A DNA stretch of 64,000 bases from Parasponia andersonii. Its lineage: Eukaryota; Streptophyta; Magnoliopsida; Rosales; Cannabaceae. The notes under the pieces were generated by a model that was not told where the DNA came from, made no database searches, and was given only the letters and a program-made list of their open reading frames with translations. Shown here in pieces: positions 24,879 through 35,699 of the stretch. Numbering within the stretch: the first letter of the stretch is position 1; the number at the start of each line of letters is the position of its first letter. The translations under genes were made by a program, and so were the position numbers. The stretch spans positions 306,961 through 370,960 of the forward strand of contig JXTB01000234.1 of assembly GCA_002914805.1 (NCBI GenBank), read 5' to 3'.

Positions 24879-25666
24879 GGTTGACGGAGGTTTTATCAAC
24901 AATAAATTTAGAAAAATTGTAAAATGTGGCTTGTATGTGAAAATGGTTAATTAATTAAAGCAAATAAAGAGACAAGAATTTTATAGTGGTTCAGCCTTAA
25001 AAAAGATGAGCCTACGTCCACTGTTTTTTTACTATTTTTTGAAGAATTACAAGAGCTCAAAATTACAATGTATTGTCCAGAAAGAAGAAGTAAGAGTTTA
25101 AAAAGTTCCCAAAAGATTTCAAAGATAAAAGATCCAAGATAAAAAAGAAATCCAAAAAGATCAGAAAGAAGTCCAAAGATAAAAAAGAATCCCCCGATCC
25201 AAAAGAAGTAAAAGATCCCCCTCTGAAATATTGAACTCCCTTTATATAGATGAGGATAGCTCAAAATTTCCCAATTGTGAGAATGGGTAACTGTATAATC
25301 AGACAATACAATTTGAATAATAATATAACTAGGTGATCACTTAAATGAGATGGCTGGTCGATCTTTAAAGAGAAACTTTTGTTTCCCTTTCTTTGTAAGT
25401 TACCCATTTGACGAAGCTTAGTCTAGTTTGCTTTTCATTCTGGCCGTACTTAACTCATTCAGAGGAGGTCATACTAACTTATGCGGTGGAGGTCGCACTT
25501 AACTCTTTCGGAGAAAGTCGCACCTAACTCTTTCAGAGGAGAAGGTCGCACCTAATTCTTTCGGAGGAGGTCACACTTAATCTTACTCATGCGACCTGAC
25601 ACGTTCACTTGGTCAACTTTTCTCTTTTGGTATTGACCAACATATAGGATTTTAGACCACACAACA
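24879..25666 (-). repeat. Tat-like element, 3' LTR
   Basis: Matches 32993-33765 along its length. On the minus strand it starts TGTTGTGTGG and holds a TATATAAAG box (25240-25248). A 25-30 bp minisatellite built on GGTCGCACTTAACTCTTTCG occupies about 25445-25595. A purine-rich GGAGTTAGGAAGCAAT abuts it on the minus strand as the likely polypurine tract (25667-25682). Confidence 0.85.
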
Positions 25667-26081
25667 ATTGCTTCCTAACTCCATTAGTTCTTTAGGACAA
25701 AATGGAGCTTCTTTCAACTATAAGTACGAGCTTAAAAAATGCGATGTCATGATCTAGACTTGAAACCCTTGAAGAGTCGAAGAGTCACCATATCTCAAAT
25801 CTCACCTTTTTAAGATCACGAGTACCTTTTTTTGACAGATGAAACCACGTGTCACCTTTTCTAAGAAGAATAGCAAAGGTCGAGGAGACTTTTCCCTTCT
25901 TTTTCTTTTTAAATAGACACAATGATAGTGATGACGCCAACTGTTGTCTTAAATCAAATTGTTTCAAATTTTGAAAAGATACCGATTTAATTTCGGAAAA
26001 TCAAATCCCGCGTGAACTTCGGCCTTTGGATCTGAAAATTAAATACCTTGATCTATGGCTGTGATTTGACGACGTTCGAGG

Positions 26082-26089
26082 TATATATA
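26082..26089 (+). promoter_or_regulatory. TATA box for the opposite-strand ORF
   Basis: TATATATA lies about 200 bases before a consensus donor (AAAG|GTTAGT at 26280), with a pyrimidine-rich leader between. It would drive plus-strand transcription inside the element, opposite to gag. Confidence 0.4.
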
Positions 26090-26675
26090 TCAAAAACTAA
26101 TCCGCCTCCTCCTCAAAAAACCTATAGTCTGCTATTTCCCTCGAGACCCGAAGTTTTCACAGAGCAATCCTTCCAGTATCGTTCTGTTTCTCAGCTCGTA
26201 CAACTTTGTCATCTTCTCCGGCGAAGTTATCATCACAATTCTTCAGACGTCATCTTGGTCCTTCCGTCTTCAAAGAAAGGTTAGTATATATCCTCTCTCT
26301 CTTGTTCTTTGATTTTTCCAGAACTCTTACTTACGGATCCTATTTCTAGAAAATAGGAACAAACCGTAGAGCCTAAATATTCTGAACATAAACTCATCCC
26401 ATATTCAGATGAACTATAAAATGGAAATTTTTAGATCCCTTTCGTTGGTTTATAGAATACCTTCTTTTAGATGACTGACAGAGATGAACTCGTGAAAGAG
26501 TTTTTTATTTTTTAACGAACTACTCGAATAATTTTTATGAATCTGTAGATCGATTAGAAAAAATTCGATAAGTAGCTTGTTGATGCAATCCTAGGATGAG
26601 ACCCCGAAACTGCTCGTATATAGTTAAGGTCCCTGATGCTCGCATAGGACTAAATCCACCCATATTTCTTTTCAG

Positions 26676-28961
26676 ATGTTTAGTAGTGAGGATTTTAGGG
26701 AAGGGAATGCATTCTCAGGAGAATATTCCATACAAGTGTTAGCTCTATAAACCTCGAAGATTATCTTGAGCCAGAACCTGAAGTTGAGATAACCAGGGTC
26801 AGGCAAAGTAGTCCTCGCATAGGCGATCTTTCTCAAGACCAATGGCCCCGGCATATCAGGGATACCTCTGCGTTCGCAACGAGTTATCAATATGTAGAGG
26901 GAGATTGGTCATGTACCAATATAAGGATGAACTGCACCACAAATAGGCTCAGCAAGATCATGTCCAACTATAAGATCACCATCCTTCTTCGCCTTCTCAT
27001 GGAGTTCAATCGACCACATACACCACCTCGTGGAATTGCCTCATTCTCTGAAACAATTCTCAAATACGGGGTCCACCTCCCACTTCATCCTTATATAAAA
27101 TCCATCATTGATTATTACGGAGTCGTTCCTTTTCAACTAACTCCAAACACTTATAGATACATGGTAGGTCTATACATACTATACCATAAACTAGGCTTAG
27201 AAACCCCTACTCCTGAAGAGTTCACTTGGTTTTACCAAGTAAAATCAAACCCATCAGATTTCGGCTTTTTTTATGTGAGTAAGTGGTCGAACCAAGCAAT
27301 AAACCTATCTACGGGGTTCGCAATAACATGGGAAAATAGAAAAATCTATTTTTTCACTTTGACTATGCGGATAACGGCTTCTTTCAGAATCCTGGTGGGC
27401 AGCTTTCAGTTTATCGCCTTTTCTGTATAATCATATTATTCTGATCGCACTCGTATGTCATTGCAGACAACANGGACTTTCCAGAGAACAGCTCGCAAGG
27501 GTGTACAGAATCAACGACCTTCCGATTGAGAAATTCGATTCGAAGAAGCTTGAGACTTCCAAGAACTTAGTCACTTACGGTCTGCTTCCAAGGAGAGCCA
27601 CATCACTCGTATGTCATTGCAGACAACAGGGAACGACCTGGACTTTCCAGAGAACAGCTCGCAAGGGTGTACAGAATCAACGACCTTCCGATTGAGAAAT
27701 TCGATTCGAAGAAGCTTGAGACTTCCAAGAACTTAGTCACTTACGGTCTGCTTCCAAGGAGAGCCACATTCCCGGATCCTACCATCCGTTCGACCAGACC
27801 CTCGATCTTGAAGAAGAAGAAGCCAAGGAAGCAGACAAAAAAGAGTGCTTCATCTTCCAAACCTAGGAAATGAAAAGCACCTGCCACCCCTACAATCTCA
27901 GAACCATCATCTCCAGAAACCGCATCACCACCAGCTTCTCAACAGCAAGAAGATAATTATATATATATTTTTTATCATCATCGTATTATTTCACCTCGCA
28001 TGCTGACTCACATCTGTACAAAAATGGTTATTGGTAGCAGATTGCGAGCACCGCCTTCCACTCTGGGGTCTATGACAAAGTCCAAGACGCCAGAGAGCAC
28101 ACCTCCATCGATGTCAAAAGCGAAAGAGAAGGTTGACACTTCCAAGAAATGAAAAGTCGCCTTCGAGGATATCTCGACAAGCTCGCCTCCTCCTTAGCCT
28201 CAAACTGTGAGCCATCCCGATCCATCCATAGAGACTGCCATTTCTTCAAATTCGAACCAGGTTGATAAGGACGAGGAGATTTTCTCACTCCTTAACCAAT
28301 TACCAGAGAAGGCTGGTATGAGCGTAGCCTTCATTAATCGCTTCACTTCTGAAGATGGCTGGAAGAGGATAAAGCGACGATCAGCCAAGGTTGCCTTCAG
28401 TTCTGCGATGAGGATGTTGGCGAATGTAAGCATCTTCTATTTTCTCTTTTCAACGCATTTTTCTGGTATTGATGTGTTATATTTTCAGACTACTGCAGTT
28501 GCTGTCTCGATGCATGACCAAGTTCTTGAGTATTTGGAGAAGGCCGAAAAAGTTGAATAGATAACCCAAGCATTCGAGGACTCGGAGAAGGCTCGCGAGG
28601 AGGAGAAAAAAGNAAGCAGCAACTGCTCGAAGGTCTGGCCAAGGAGAAGTTCGAAAAGGAGAAGCTCAAGAAAAAAATTAAAGAGCTTGAAAAGACTATC
28701 TCCAAGCATCCGGATCATATAAAGGAGGTGACAACAGAGGCGGCTCATAAGGCTGTTAAAGAGTTCAAGGCTACTGAAGTCAAGGAGCTCGAAGATAAAG
28801 CCAGTGACATCGCCTCGTCGACCATTATATATAACATCTTCTGCGAGCATCTGGACTTCGACTTTTCCATCCTTGGTGAAGACGTGGTCGAGCTTGTCCA
28901 GAGTTGGAGGGAAGATGAAGCCATCAAAACTAGAGATGGTGGAGTGAGCACGTCTGCATAA
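26676..28961 (+). pseudogene. Antisense additional ORF (Transposase_28-like), decayed
   Basis: An acceptor TTTCTTTTCAG directly precedes ATG at 26676. After a frameshift near 26745 the frame continues into 26927-27340, where LHPYIKSIIDYYGVVPFQLT and TYRYMVGLYILYHKLGLETP match the 'putative gypsy type transposon' domain (PF04195-like). Further blocks follow: a basic/proline linker (27780-28200), a region ending MRMLAN at 28425, a 63-base GT-AG intron (28426-28488), then a Lys/Glu-rich coiled coil with AHKAVKEFKATEVKELED and a C-terminal VVELVQSWREDE, stop at 28959. Stops at 27871, 28150 and 28558, and an unresolved base at 28613 that costs a frame, make it a pseudogene as assembled. Its role is unknown; such ORFs are known from Tat-group elements. 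It is transcribed, if at all, against gag-pro. Confidence 0.7.
27448..27769. repeat. 166-bp direct tandem duplication
   Basis: Copy 1 (27448-27603) and copy 2 (27604-27769) are identical by eye except that copy 1 has a single N at 27473 replacing about eleven bases (GGGAACGACCT). The duplication lies in the antisense ORF and may be an assembly artefact beside the unresolved base. Confidence 0.85.
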
Positions 28962-29590
28962 AAATAATGTTTTATTTTTTAACTTCAAAACAATACGGGT
29001 TTGGTCCCCTTCTTATTTGTATTTCTTTGCTTGTATATAGGTGCGAGCTTTTATCAATGAATGAATGTTTTCTTTATTAGACGTTTATTCCTACAAAACA
29101 ATCAAATAACTAAGTTGTAATAAAGAAGATAATCAACTTAACCAAGTAGTCAATCACTAAGTGACTGATCGGTACGCTATTGCGATTTGAATTCAACACA
29201 CTTAAAATGGTTGTGTTAGGATAGGTTAGGTCGCTTAAGAAAACAGCAAGTATGAGTGATGCAAACTCAATACTATTTTTCAAAAGTTCCATGGCAAAAT
29301 GTAAATATAGCAATATATCACATAGAATAATGAACGTTTTTCTTAGTTACTTTGTTATTCGAGGAGGGAAATTGCATAATACGACATGCTAAGGCATGAA
29401 GCGAGGAGGAAATCCTAGGATTTTAAGGAATTTTAGATATTTCGGCGATCTAAAATTCTGACCCCTCTAAATAGACGTTTTGCATAGTCCCTTAGGAAGC
29501 AAGTAGGAGATAATATTCTAATCCCACTGCTCCCCGAGTCTTATGGTATTCGAAGACTACCATAAAACTATAAAAGGTGGACCAAATCGA
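28962..29590. other. Spacer between antisense ORF and minisatellite
   Basis: Holds the 3' region of the plus-strand ORF and AT-rich DNA. No coding domain is visible on either strand. Confidence 0.5.
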
Positions 29591-29594
29591 ATGA

Positions 29595-29775
29595 TCGATG
29601 AGGAGACACCCTTATTGATGATGACGAATGACGATTAACGAATGATGATGACGAATGACAATCAACAAATGATGATCAACGAATGATGAATGATGATCAA
29701 CGAATGACGAATGATAAATGACGATCAACGAATGACGAATAAGTAGATATCTTTATTGATGAATGACGAATAACA
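29595..29775. repeat. GAATGACGAT/GATCAACGAATGAC minisatellite
   Basis: Irregular tandem units built from GATGATCAACGAATGACGA. It lies just downstream of the pol stop (29795, minus strand), i.e. in the element's 3' untranslated region, where Tat-group elements are known to carry variable tandem repeats. Confidence 0.85.
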
Positions 29776-29794
29776 TAAAGATATACATGAAAAT

Positions 29795-30160
29795 TTACTG
29801 ATAATAGCGACGAAGTTGTTCTGCATTCCAGGCATGCTCGATCTTTTGTTCGCCAGTGCGAGCTAACTTATATGTCCCAAGTCGAATGATGGCATCAATA
29901 ACATACGGTCATTCCCAAGAGGGTCCACATACTCCAGCACCGTGCTCTTTATCATTAGGTAGGTCTTGCTGAAGAACAAGGTCACCAACTTCAAATCCTC
30001 TTTATCTGACTTTAGAGTTATAATATCGAGCAGTGCACTGCTGATATGATGCGATTCAAAGCTGAGACTGCTCGCGCCTTTCTTTTAAGAGATCGAGCTC
30101 AATTCTCATCAGCGCACTACTTTGATCTTGCTCATAGTTAGATCGCCGTATCTATATTGA
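29795..30160 (-). pseudogene. Integrase C-terminal remnant
   Basis: Read on the minus strand: LDLLKERREQSQL, then QCTARYYNSKVR, FEVGDLVLQ, and finally LARTGEQKIEHAWNAEQLRR with stop at 29795. This is the standard C-terminal tail of plant gypsy integrases (the GPY/F region and the WNAE.LRRYY end). Internal stops are present. The upstream catalytic DDE domain is absent; the remnant is joined to the start of reverse transcriptase. Confidence 0.75.
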
Positions 30161-31208
30161 GGAGGTGACATGATATTCGGATCAATCTCCACCATATCCG
30201 ATTATTGCCATGCGAAGACATCCAGGTTAGATTTCAGAAAAGCGACCAATGAAGTTCACACAGGTTCTTGAAGCTTCACTCCAATCTTTAAAATCTTAGA
30301 GGACCTGTCAAATAGCAAATCCTCCAAGTCTTCAATGGGTCCAGTTTTGACTTCTCCATCGATTTCTCGAGGGTCAAGGTCTTCACTTGTCGTTTCGATT
30401 GACATTTCACCTGACACTTCGACTGACGTTTCGCCTGACGCTTCGACTGTCATTTCGCCTGACGTTTGTCTTTGTAGTTGTACCATCATTATGCAAGGTG
30501 TCGCATCCTTTGCTGTGAGCTTTAAAGAGTTATTATAACCAGTCTGCGCATCATATTGGTTTCCTCGCACTTCGCCTACTACTTGTTGAGTCGGGAATTT
30601 CATGGCGAGATAATAGATTGATGTTATTGCTCGAAGTTCCCTCAGTGTCGGTCTTCCCAGTATGGCATTGAATGCAGATGGGCAATCTACAACCAAGAAT
30701 TGGGTCATTATCGTTGAAATACTAGGATAGGTTCCAACGTTGTCCATTAACTCAATCATGCACATAAGCATTATGCTGTTACCAGTGAATCCGTAGAGTG
30801 GGGTGATAGCGGGCTTCAGGTCGCTTTCATTCAACTCCATCTTCTTAAAAGCGTCATAATACAGGATGTCAACAGCACTTCCATTATCGACCAATACTCG
30901 CCATAACTGCATGCTTCCACAATTGATCTTTATGACCAACGCATCATTATATGGATAATGGACCTCCCTCACGTCTTGGTCTGTGAAAGTAATATCCATA
31001 TCCGGTACTCGGTTAGCTTTCGTGGCTGCTGTTTGAGGTACATGACGTTGGTCAATGGCTGCTGCCGAGCTTCTCGTGCATACCTATCTTGCGTTCTCTT
31101 GGAATCTCCACCAATGTGTGGTCCTCCAAAAATAGTTCGCACCTCGCTCTGAATTTCTGGAGATCGCTGTCGGTTTTCTTCTCGCCTTTCATTATTCTGT
31201 TTAGAGTA
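30160..31208 (-). pseudogene. Retropepsin (pro) and start of RT
   Basis: An open frame at 30256-30999 carries an aspartic protease with active-site VLVDNGSAVDILYY and the second block FNAILGRPTL. The upstream linker (IRTIFGGPHIGG-type, 31000-31208) is the usual gag-pro junction of this group but is interrupted. The frame runs on into FLKSNLDVFAWQ and DMVEIDPNIMS, the first residues of the RT region, and breaks at about 30165. The protease would cut the Gag-Pol precursor in the particle. The acidic EASGETSVEVSGEMS repeat near its C terminus is unusual and low-complexity. Confidence 0.8.
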
Positions 31209-32931
31209 CTACCGTAGCCGCCCTTCTTTAATTAATCTTTCGATCTCATCTTTCAGGGCAAAGTAGTTATTGGTATCATGTCCAATATCATTGTGATACT
31301 GACAAAACTTATTGGGGTCGCGCCTCACTCTATCTCTTTTCATCGATTCTGGTTGACGATACTGCTCCTGTTGGTTTGTGACCGCATAGATATAATCTAT
31401 GGGTGTGTTCAATTTAGTATAATTATTGAACCTCATGAGAGCTCTTGGAATCTCCTGCTTTTTCTGTTTGGGCTGCTTATCAGTCGATTGTTCATTACTC
31501 CTTTTGTTCGACTTCTTATTATTATTGTTGTTGTTTGTTGTCGCATCTTTGGCAGCATCTTTTCCTCCTCCCTTTGTCGTCTTAAAATTTTCGCGTGAAG
31601 ATTCCACCCTTAGATGTCGACCAACTCTTCGATAGAAGTCTTCAAGAGTTCTGCATTCTCGCTCTAGTAACTCTTCTCAGAGTTTAGTTTCTGGTCGTAC
31701 CCCAACTATCATTAGAGTTAAGACTCCTCTCTTAGGTGGGTTATTGACCTTTGCCAACTTTGAGGTAAAATGACTTAGGTAAGATCGTAGAGTTTCCTCT
31801 GGGCCTTGCCGAATAGCAGACTTATCAGTGGAACAGTAAAATTCTTTGCGGCCTGGAATTGCTTCAAGAATGTAGTCTGAAGCTATTGCCAGGATAAGAT
31901 TGAACCAGACTTGAGTCCTCGGAACCATTTCTTCGTTGCTCCTGTGAGAGTTACAGCAAAGCATCTACAACGTGTGAGACTATCAACACGATAAAGTTCC
32001 ATCAGGTCGCTGAAGTGATCCATATGGTCATGCGGATCAGTTTTCCAATCAAAAGTGTTTATGATGTGAAGTTTAAATCTAGTAGGTAAGGCGGTAGCTC
32101 GAACCTCCTCGCTGAATGGCGATTGACGATACCCATCAGCGAGCTCATCGTCCCCACCAGCAAGTGCATCTAAACCAATCCTCAGATTATGAACATCGAT
32201 ATTTAGAGGGAGTACATTCTCTCTTACTGGTGGTAGGAGTGGTGTCTAATCGTTGTCATGAGTTGGTTACGTAGGGTCTGCTGCGACCTTAGAGATTCCA
32301 ATGAAATAGTGCGACGAAATCGACTTTGGTCGTTGTGATGCGATGTGGATCGCTCATGACTACGTCACTGATCCAGATGTTATCTCATGTCTGTAGGATT
32401 CTGTCGAGATTCCCTACTGACCCTTTCAAAGATACTTCTCGATTGAAATTTTTGCTCGTTGCCTAGATAATCACGATTAATGGTTGCTCTCCGGGAAGGT
32501 TGCCCATGATCATGATTAGTACTCGAACTTTCAGTACCAGATACCAGAGGCAAGTCTGCGACCTTGCCTTTTTCCTTGGAGATACGATCTCCTCGACGAA
32601 CCTGCCGGGCTTTAGGTTGGTCGCGGTTCCCTGTCTCTAGGATCTGAATTCCTCTCTCTGGTTGTTGAGCAGGACGTTCTCTGGGACGTTCGTGCTGTGG
32701 TGGAGTTAGCATCTGTCCCTCAGCAAGTCATCGTAGAGAGTCATTAATCTAACTTATAATTTGCTGAAGGTTCACCAGTGCTTCCTCCATGCGATTCTGT
32801 CTCTGGACAATATTTTCTGATGTGGTCATGGCAGGCTGATCCTGAGCTGGATCTACCTGTGCAGCAACGGTACTTTAGGGATGATTTTGGCTAATTCCGA
32901 TGTTTTTTGTAGTGTTTCTGATGTTTGCCAT
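31209..32931 (-). pseudogene. Tat-like gag, interrupted
   Basis: Start ATG at 32931 (MANIRNTTKNIG). An N-terminal charged part (ERPRERPAQQPERGIQILET) is followed by the gag core, with PFSEEVRATALPTRFKL and DPHDHMDHFSDLMELYRV, broken by a frameshift, and RQGPEETLRSYLSHF. The C-terminal frame 31209-31607 holds an Asn/Lys-rich linker and the motif NKFCQYHNDIGHDT...LKDEIERLIKEGRL. At least three in-frame stops near the N terminus and one or more frameshifts make it non-functional. Gag would form the particle shell. Confidence 0.8.
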
Positions 32932-32972
32932 TGTTGAAAGAAGTGGAATAGACAAACCTTTCTATCGGAATA

Positions 32973-32990
32973 GCCCTCCTTCTAGTGACA
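32973..32990 (-). other. Candidate primer-binding site
   Basis: Directly beside the 5' LTR, the minus strand reads TGTCACTAGAAGGAGGGC, close to the TGGCGC-type sites used by many Tat-group elements but with two mismatches at the start. The tRNA cannot be named from this degenerate copy. Confidence 0.4.
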
Positions 32991-32992
32991 AT

Positions 32993-33765
32993 TATTGACG
33001 GAGATTTTGTCAATAATAAATTTAGGAAAATTGCAAAATGTGGCTTGTGTGTGAAAAGGGTTAATTAATTAAAATAAACAAAGAGACAAGAATTTTATAG
33101 TGGTTCAGCCCCAAAAAAAATGAGCGTACATCCACTGTTTTTTACTATTTTCGGGAGAATTACAAGAGCTCAAAATTACAATGTGTTCTCCGGAAAGAAG
33201 AAGCAAAAGTTTAAAAAGTTCCCAAAAGATTTCAAAGATAAAGATCCAAGATCAAATAGAAATCCAAAAAGATCAGAAAGAAGTCCAAAGATAAAAAAGA
33301 ATCCCCCGATCCGAAAGAAGTAAAAGATCCCCCCCTAAAACATTGAACTCCCTTTATATAGGTGAGGATAGCTCAAGGTTTCCCAATTGTAAGAATGAGT
33401 AACTGTATAATCGGATAATACAATTTGAGTAACAATATAACTGGGTAATCACTGATCAATCTTTAAAGAGAAACTTTTGTTTCCCTTTCTTTGTAGGTTA
33501 CCCATTTGACGAAGCTTAGTCTAGTTTCTTTTTCATTCTGACCGCATTTAACTCGTTCGGAGGAGGTCGCACTAACTTATGCAGTGGAAGTCGTACTTAA
33601 CTCTTTCGGAGGAAGTCGCACCTAACTCTTTCGGAGGAGGAGGTCGCACTTAACTCTTTCGGAGGAGGTTGCACTTAATCTTACTCATGCGACCTGACAT
33701 GTTCACTTGGCCAACTTTTCTCTTTTTGGTATTGATCAACATATAGGATTTTAGACCGCACAACA
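32993..33765 (-). repeat. Tat-like element, 5' LTR
   Basis: Minus-strand LTR starting TGTTGTGCGG at 33765 and ending CAATA at 32993. The box TATATAAAG (33352-33360) in the correct orientation marks the gag promoter. It contains the same GGTCGCACTTAACTCTTTCG minisatellite (about 33545-33690) as the other LTR. Confidence 0.85.
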
Positions 33766-33770
33766 CTAAC

Positions 33771-34893
33771 GAAGTTACGAATTAGTATTGGAGCCCGTGC
33801 CTTAAGCACTTGCCTGGTAGGGATTGAAAATGATTTTTTTTAATTTCTAAATAATTCAAAACAAATAAATAGAATATAATAATTTTTACTAATAGAAGAA
33901 AAAAAAGCAATTTCAAAGTAACTTTAAAAATTTTAATCAATAAGGAAAAAATCAAACTAGCTTGAAATATAAGATAGACTAGCAAAATTACTTGTGCCAA
34001 AGTCAAATATCTAAATGCAAAACCAAATTATATTACGTCATAGGAACATTTTCAAAGGATGTAAATGTTATTTAGACATATAATAAAATCAGAAAAAGAA
34101 AACAAATAAATAAATACATAAACGCGATAAATTTTTGGAAAAATTTTTAATGTGTAAATTTAGGACTACTTAGATACATTTAACAACTTGTACCAAAACT
34201 TTTTATGCGGTATTCACATACAATGAAACTAGTAAAATAAAAGTACCAATATGGACTCACATAGTTGTTCTCATCCTCCCAAATAAACCAAAGAATTATG
34301 TCATAAAACTTAAAACAATTAAAATAAAGCAATAAATACTGTTTTATTTTTTGAAAAAAATAAGTACGTACTGCTTTTTTTTTTTTTTTTAATCTTGAAA
34401 ATTAACCTTTTTTTGTTGATAATGAATCAATGCTTTCAATCCAATACACACACGTTGTCTTTTGAAGAGACACTGCTTTTCTTTGGTGAGTAATGCTAAT
34501 TAAGCAATTGAAAAAAAAAAAAGCTTACAAATAATAAAAAAATATCAACGCCACTGTAAATTGGTAGAGAACGAAAAAAAAAGAATTATGGAAAAGAAGC
34601 AAACAGGTGAAGTGAACCTGTCGAACGACACCAACTCAATATTCAAGGTTATCTATTTTTCTATATAGTAGTATATTCTGTAGATATATGTTAAAAACAA
34701 TTTTTTAAAGATGTTTTTCAAAAACAATTATCGTAAAGGATAATACATCGAAGGAAAAGTTGTTTTTTTAAAAAAAAAAAACTTATAGGTGAATCAATTT
34801 AAAATTTGCCCATATTTTAATTAGCTTCTATTTTTTAAACTTTAAATAGGAATCAATTTTCTTTAAAAAAAACCTATGAAAGTTATTTTTTTA
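33771..34893. other. AT-rich DNA, no gene seen
   Basis: Low-complexity A/T runs; no domain, RNA gene or transposon end was recognised. Confidence 0.5.
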
Positions 34894-34901
34894 TATAATT
34901 A

Positions 34902-35060
34902 TTTTTTTTTAAAGTGGGGCTTAACTAATGACCATCACTTATTACAAATTTAAAGAAAAATAACACACACTCTATAAAGGTTTGAACCCTGACCCTTCCA
35001 AACTAATACACACACATCCTTCAAGATTTGGACTAACTGAGCTAACGTATTAGTTTTTTT
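34902..35060 (-). mobile_element. tRNA-derived SINE
   Basis: On the minus strand an A-box-like GTTAGCTCAGTTAG is followed about 45 bases later by a B box GGGTTCAAACC, then a tail ending CCCCACTTTAAAAAAAAAT. A perfect 8-bp duplication TATAATTA flanks it (34894-34901 and 35061-35068). This is a clean signature of a pol III-derived short retroposon. Confidence 0.65.
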
Positions 35061-35068
35061 TATAATTA

Positions 35069-35699
35069 AATTAATGAAATGCAAAAAAATCCAACCAGCA
35101 GGTAATGAAAAGGTTATCCACCGCATTAAGCAATAAATAACATTCTATAAATATATAAACATTAAATATAGATTTTTTGGATAATAATTATAAGTTATTT
35201 TATTTTGGCAAACAGTATGGAATGTGCTCGAAGTATTCTAATATATGTGCACTTTGAAGGATTGTTATTTAATGTCATTTCTTTAACTCTTAGATTTTTT
35301 ACACGATTGATTTCGTAAGTGTGCCCACGCTAAAATGAAGTGTGTGCACTCTTATAACGAAAATATACCGATAACTGTTTTTGTCGTTTTGTGTAACTAG
35401 GGTTTTTTTTTTTTTTTAAAAAACCCGATCTGCTTAGTCTTCTTTTTTTAGCTCTCGTAGACAAAATTTTCCAGATCTAGTAGAGGAGAGACTCCATGGG
35501 AAAGCTGAGAGCTTCTTCATTCATTCATCATTTCATCATTTCTTTTGCAATAGCTCGAGGGATTCAAGCTGCGGTCAAGAGAGCGATTCTCTTGTCTTGT
35601 TCATGCTTGAAAGGAGTTTGGTAGCAATTGTTAGGAGGGATTCTCAGTCCATCTGAGTTAGGGGGAGCTTAACATATTTCAAAGCCTTGTGAGAGGTTT
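35069..35699. other. Spacer upstream of the copia LTR
   Basis: AT-rich, with a slightly GC-richer stretch from about 35430 to 35690 that has no recognisable coding domain. Confidence 0.4.

Larger units (their letters stand above)
24874..33770 (-). mobile_element. Ty3/gypsy Tat-like element with internal deletion
   Basis: Two LTRs (24879-25666 and 32993-33765) flank 7.3 kb and are bounded by a perfect 5-bp duplication CTAAC (24874-24878 and 33766-33770). Coding order read on the minus strand: gag, protease, first residues of reverse transcriptase, then directly the C-terminal tail of integrase, then a minisatellite, then an opposite-strand ORF. This order, with an antisense additional ORF between pol and the 3' LTR, is that of the Tat/Grande group. 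The RT-RNaseH-integrase core is missing and gag carries stops, so this copy cannot move without help. By eye the LTRs differ at about one base in ten over their first 140 bases, so the insertion is old. Confidence 0.85.

Noticed and set aside
29595..29775. CRISPR-like array
   Set aside because: Irregular minisatellite units without spacers, inside a plant retrotransposon.
31278..31635. Hydrophobic plus-strand ORFs of 106 and 69 residues over gag
   Set aside because: They are shadows of the Asn/Lys-rich gag frame on the other strand.
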